In this document: positions 9,283-12,252 of the stretch, piece by piece | How the letters are laid out: every line of letters begins with the position of its first letter | How positions within the stretch are numbered: the first letter of the stretch is position 1 | From: Candolleomyces eurysporus | Lineage: Eukaryota > Basidiomycota > Agaricomycetes > Agaricales > Psathyrellaceae | Reading direction: 5' to 3' | DNA: 12,252 bases | Assembly: GCA_027579435.1 (NCBI GenBank) | Contig: JANBPK010000014.1 | Span: 1 to 12,252, forward strand | Notes under the pieces: model-generated | Told to the model about the DNA's origin: nothing | Databases searched by the model: none | Seen by the model: the letters and a program-made list of their open reading frames with translations, nothing else | Translations under genes and position numbers: made by a program

Positions 9283-9784
9283 TATCATCGGTCAAGGTTG
9301 TAGCACGTATTCGGAAAGAATATAAATATAAGTGAGCGGTGAACTTGGAAAAGAGAAACGAGAGCAGCGGCAAGATTATCATCTCGGGCTTTCTCGCATG
9401 CATGTGAGTATCGGGAGAATGTGAGCAGTTCGAATGTATCTCTTTTTCCAAGGTTGTCAGAATCTGGACGGGATGGAAGCGGGAGAGGACCGCGACTGCT
9501 ATCATGCTATCGAGCTGGCGAGCTTAAAGAGGCCCATCTACCGACCGTCAATGGGAGAACCATCACTTCCCGCTAGATAGGGAAGATCATGATTCCCGAC
9601 TAGAAGCATGCAAGATGGAGCGCCACGCAAATAGGCTCTTTGACTTTCGACTAGATGCTCGGCACCCTGACATTCAAGAAGACTATAAAACGGGGGTGTC
9701 CTGGTAGCTCTGAATTCAACACCCCCATCGAAATCCCTACCTTCTTCTCAACGGACACCTCCTCCAGCGTCTGTCGCCCCCGCC
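9283..9784. other. Gene C 3' flank and gene D promoter
   Basis: No supported gene. The 3' flank matches that of B up to about 9665 (catcggtcaaggttgta, ccaaggttgtcag, aagcgggagagga, atgattcccgac, taggctctttgac). It runs directly into the gene D promoter with no copy of the 500-bp upstream block. Confidence 0.6.
9684..9690 (+). promoter_or_regulatory. TATA box of gene D
   Basis: TATAAAA in gactataaaacgggg, 101 bp before the ATG. The flanks differ from those of A-C, although the spacing is the same. Confidence 0.65.
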
Positions 9785-10676
9785 ATGGAGCTACTCCTGA
9801 CCGCCAGAAATTCGAGGGCCCTCCTGATTTTGGCCGTCGTGTATAGCCTCGTCGCAAGTCAAGCTGTTCAGGCCGTCATACCCGTCGGGGGCCTCTGTGA
9901 GTCCACCAACTCCACCGTCACCCTCCAATCACCTTTGACCAAGCCTAAATATCTACTAACGCTCGGATTAGGCGCCGGATTTGCTGGACCAGTCAACGTA
10001 GGTCGCCGGTCCCCACTATAAACTTTTCCAAGTAGCATAACACTACTCCTTAACTAACCGTCCGCCCTCTCAGGATACCTGTAAGTAAGCCCTTCGCCAG
10101 ATCGAACATCTCGACGCGGGAGAAGCTCTAACGAACGATCGCTCATTCGAAGAAAGCTGACTATCAATCTAAATAGGCGCCAAAGGCAGTCAATGCTGCT
10201 TCGTCTACTCCGACTATCACCTGTACGTTTTGATGTCGATCAACCATCACCCCCAAGCCACAAACCTACTTAACTCTTTGCCTTTTGATTTCTGATTTCT
10301 GTATACCGATCAGTTGCGCATCTATACCCGAAGGAAGTGACCGCTGCCCCGAACAATGGACCGACGAAGGGGGTTCGTGCGCGTCCCTTGTTACAGGTCC
10401 CTCAGAGCACCCTTGCGTACCTGGAACGACGTGCTGCTATAGCTCCCCGGGAAATGCTCAGTTAGTCCCCCCATCTGACTGACTGACAGTCAATGAATAA
10501 TTTATTTACCTGCTGACGTTTGGCGTGGTGCTGACAGGTGCTTGAAGCTTCAGAACGGACGACCCTGCCCTAAACCTATCTCGGGTGTCTACCAACCGCC
10601 CAAGGTTCAGGCCTCAGGGCCTATAGAGGGAAAAAAAAATCCATCGCTAGTGTGTGATCGGCCCACCTCCTGCTAA
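9785..10676 (+). CDS. Secreted double six-cysteine-module protein D, diverged, 158 aa
   Basis: Six exons: 9785-9896, 9972-9997, 10074-10080 (7 nt, gatacct), 10177-10222, 10314-10460 and 10538-10676; 477 nt including TAA. The leader differs from A-C (MELLLTARNSRALLILAVVY, ending near QAVQA) but is followed by the same VIPVGGLCAGFAGPV. Repeat 1 has CAKGSQCCFVY with a longer last loop (C-x9-C). Repeat 2 has CVPGTTCCYSSPGNAQC with C-x11-C before it. The intron that splits the first Cys codon of repeat 2 in A-C is missing, so exons 5 and 6 are fused. The tail is longer (about 36 residues after the last module Cys), contains two more Cys near the end (VCDRPTSC) and crosses a run of nine A at 10631-10639, so the final residues are less certain. 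Confidence 0.8.
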
Positions 10677-11467
10677 CATCGTTTGGTGTAGGTGCACATG
10701 AACCGAGGGCGAAAATGAAGAGAAAATTTGGCGTGTTGATGGAGTATGTATGTGTGTATGCATGTAGGTACAAACGTACGTTATGGAAGAATGCATATGC
10801 GCATGGATGATGGCATGTAACAACGAGCGGGTGTAACGAACGGGACGTAGGTAAGGTACGGTGGGTGTGTAGATAGCAGACGGGCCTGCAATGGGTGGAG
10901 GTGGAACGCGACACAGTGGATGAGCGGACAGTAGGGTAGAGTAGGACACAATGGCNGGGGGAAGCGGATAGGAGGACGGAGGGATGACGGCAAAAGGTTG
11001 GATGACAAGACAACAATTCAGACACAGGCACAACAAACACAAAGCAGAAAAAGAAAGCGTGTGAGACGTACGGGATAGAGTGACTGACTATCTACAACGA
11101 CGTGGGAGGAAAGGGGAACAAGGGCGAAATTGAATGAATCAAGGACTAATGTAACAAGACACAGACAAGGACGTCGCAGTCGTGGCATCATGAAAGAGAA
11201 CAGAAAACAGCAAACGAAGAAGCTAAAGAAGGAAAGAGAAAACGCGACGAAAAAAGAAGTACAAAGCAGACGACAACTTTTAGGGACAGAATGATCCTGC
11301 ACAAGATCCTCCCCCAACAAAAAAGAACATCAGACGAGCAAGAATATAACCTTGCCACAGCGCGTAACAAGGGACCAAAAAACGCATAGCACCTCCTTCT
11401 AATAAAGCCCCAAACGAAGAAAGTGACTACGAGCAGCCCCAAGTACGCAGAACCAACAAGGATTCAT
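10677..11467. other. Convergent spacer: gene D 3' flank and G3BP-like gene 3' UTR region
   Basis: No supported gene. The + strand is strongly purine-rich (especially 11035-11300), so a minus-strand transcript running out of the G3BP-like gene would have a CU-rich 3' UTR. A gtatgtatgtgtgtatgcatg simple repeat lies around 10744-10765, and base 10956 is an n. Minus-strand frames here translate to low-complexity Ser/Pro/Phe-rich text and are composition artefacts. AATAAA at 11401-11406 is the only + strand poly(A) hexamer noted in the spacer and is far from gene D. Confidence 0.6.
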
Positions 11468-12252
11468 TTACTTGGCACCGCCTCCACGGGGACCACCACG
11501 CCCACGTCCACGGAAAGGTCCACCACGACCACCATCAGTGTTCACGGGGGGTCCACCACGGCCACGGTTGCCGGGAGGGGGTCGGTCACCACGCTCCTTC
11601 TTGGTTTCAATGTAGACACGGATAGAACCACCTTCACCAGCATCAACGTACACACCACCCTCTCCACCTTGGTTCGTGCTCAAGCTCGCAATGATAGCTC
11701 GCTTGGCGGACTCCACAGTCTGGAATTCAACGAATGCGCAAGCCTTGCTGCGAACAATCTCGAGCTCCTTGATGGCACCGAAGCGTTGACTAAGGACGGT
11801 GGTCAAAGCAGGTTGACTGATGGGTTCAGTTACGCCCTAGCAGAAGAGAGATCAGTCAGAGTGACAAACAATGAATACGATTTGAAATATGTTTACCTTG
11901 ATGAAGCAGTGAGGTGTGGTCAAACTTTGAGCGGCGGCATATAGGGTATTTTCTTGTCTCTGGCCTTGCTGGGGACGGGACTGAGGTTGCTGGGAGGGAG
12001 TCTGAGTTCCACTGCTGGGAGCAGGGCTGGCCGGTGCTTCCGAAGTGCCTCGTGCCTCCTGTGCAACGGAGCCCCACTTCTTGGGATTCGAGGCAGCGAG
12101 TGATGCCCAAGAACGGGGTGCGGCGGGTGCGGGTGCGGGAACTGGAGCAGAAGGAGCGATTTGGACGGGGGCAGGAGGTTGGGCGGGAGGAGCTGGTGCG
12201 GCGGCGGGAGGAGCAGCAGCCTGAGGAGGGGCCTGCTGAGCAGGGGGTGCAG
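11468..12252 (-). CDS. G3BP/Nxt3/Bre5-like RNA-binding protein, C-terminal part (RRM plus RGG), partial
   Basis: Minus-strand gene cut by the right edge; 240 residues are visible. Exons are complement 11897-12252 (5' incomplete) and 11468-11836, with a 60-nt phase-0 intron 11837-11896 and TAA at 11468-11470. In order: an Ala/Pro/Gln-rich linker, a short conserved-looking block (PRSWASLAASNPKKWGSVA), a Gln-rich spacer, an RRM starting at HCFIKGV (RNP2 position) with RNP1-like KACAFVEF, then RG/RGG repeats (GNRGRGGPP, FRGRGRGGPRGGG) to the end. This is the order of G3BP-family stress-granule proteins, whose N-terminal NTF2-like domain would lie outside the window. Yeast relatives act with the Ubp3 deubiquitinase. 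RNP1 lacks the usual second-position Gly. A generic RRM-RGG protein is the alternative. Confidence 0.85.

Noticed and set aside
4462..10676. Hydrophobin family for the cysteine-rich genes
   Set aside because: Hydrophobins have eight Cys as C-CC-C-C-CC-C with only two Cys between the doublets. These proteins have four between the doublets and an extra Cys at each end, and the internal repeat explains the pattern better.
10621..11442. Minus-strand frames rich in Ser, Pro, His and Phe in the convergent spacer
   Set aside because: They reflect the pyrimidine-rich strand composition, overlap each other in several frames, cross an n, and show no domain.
11423..11944. 173-codon + strand Thr/Ser-rich frame
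   Set aside because: It is antisense to the RRM and RGG exon of the G3BP-like gene; the Thr-rich text is the complement of Gly/Arg codons.
1..12252. tRNA, rRNA, CRISPR arrays, bacterial operon signals
   Set aside because: No cloverleaf, spaced direct-repeat array or ribosome-binding pattern was seen; the dense spliceosomal introns show nuclear fungal DNA.

Overview
The window looks like nuclear DNA of a filamentous fungus, most likely a basidiomycete (Agaricomycotina). Genes are broken by many introns of about 49-96 nt with GT..AG ends, several exons are very short, and the recognisable proteins are fungal types: a DHA1-type MFS transporter and a G3BP-like NTF2/RRM/RGG protein. Most real proteins here become visible only after splicing, so long unspliced open frames mislead.

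Layout. 1-224 is the last two exons of a charged, unrecognised + strand gene. 505-738 may be a very small two-exon gene (59 aa). 1027-3509 is a complete 16-exon MFS transporter of 531 aa, including an 8-nt microexon. 4462-10676 holds four tandem + strand paralogues (here A, B, C and D) encoding small secreted cysteine-rich proteins of 127, 126, 136 and 158 aa. 11468-12252 is the 3' part of a minus-strand G3BP/Nxt3/Bre5-like RNA-binding protein that meets gene D tail to tail across a purine-rich spacer with one ambiguous base.

The most interesting content is the tandem family. After splicing, each mature protein has two copies of a six-cysteine module, C-x(10-11)-C-x5-CC-x8-C-x(6-9)-C. This C-C-CC-C-C order is the one seen in inhibitor-cystine-knot (knottin) peptides. 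The module duplication is mirrored in the gene structure: both modules begin at a phase-1 intron splitting the first Cys codon and end at a phase-2 intron just before the fifth Cys. All four genes keep a 7-nt microexon inside module 1. Gene D has lost the intron at the start of module 2. The C-terminal tails differ in every copy, with a Thr-Pro repeat in C.

Genes A, B and C also share about 500 bp of upstream DNA, a TATA box about 100 bp before the ATG, a CAGCTG-centred palindrome and similar 3' flanks, so they arose by segmental tandem duplication of roughly 2-kb units. Gene D shares the coding plan but has its own promoter and is the most diverged. I do not recognise the family by name. Secretion is inferred from clear signal peptides; function is unknown.
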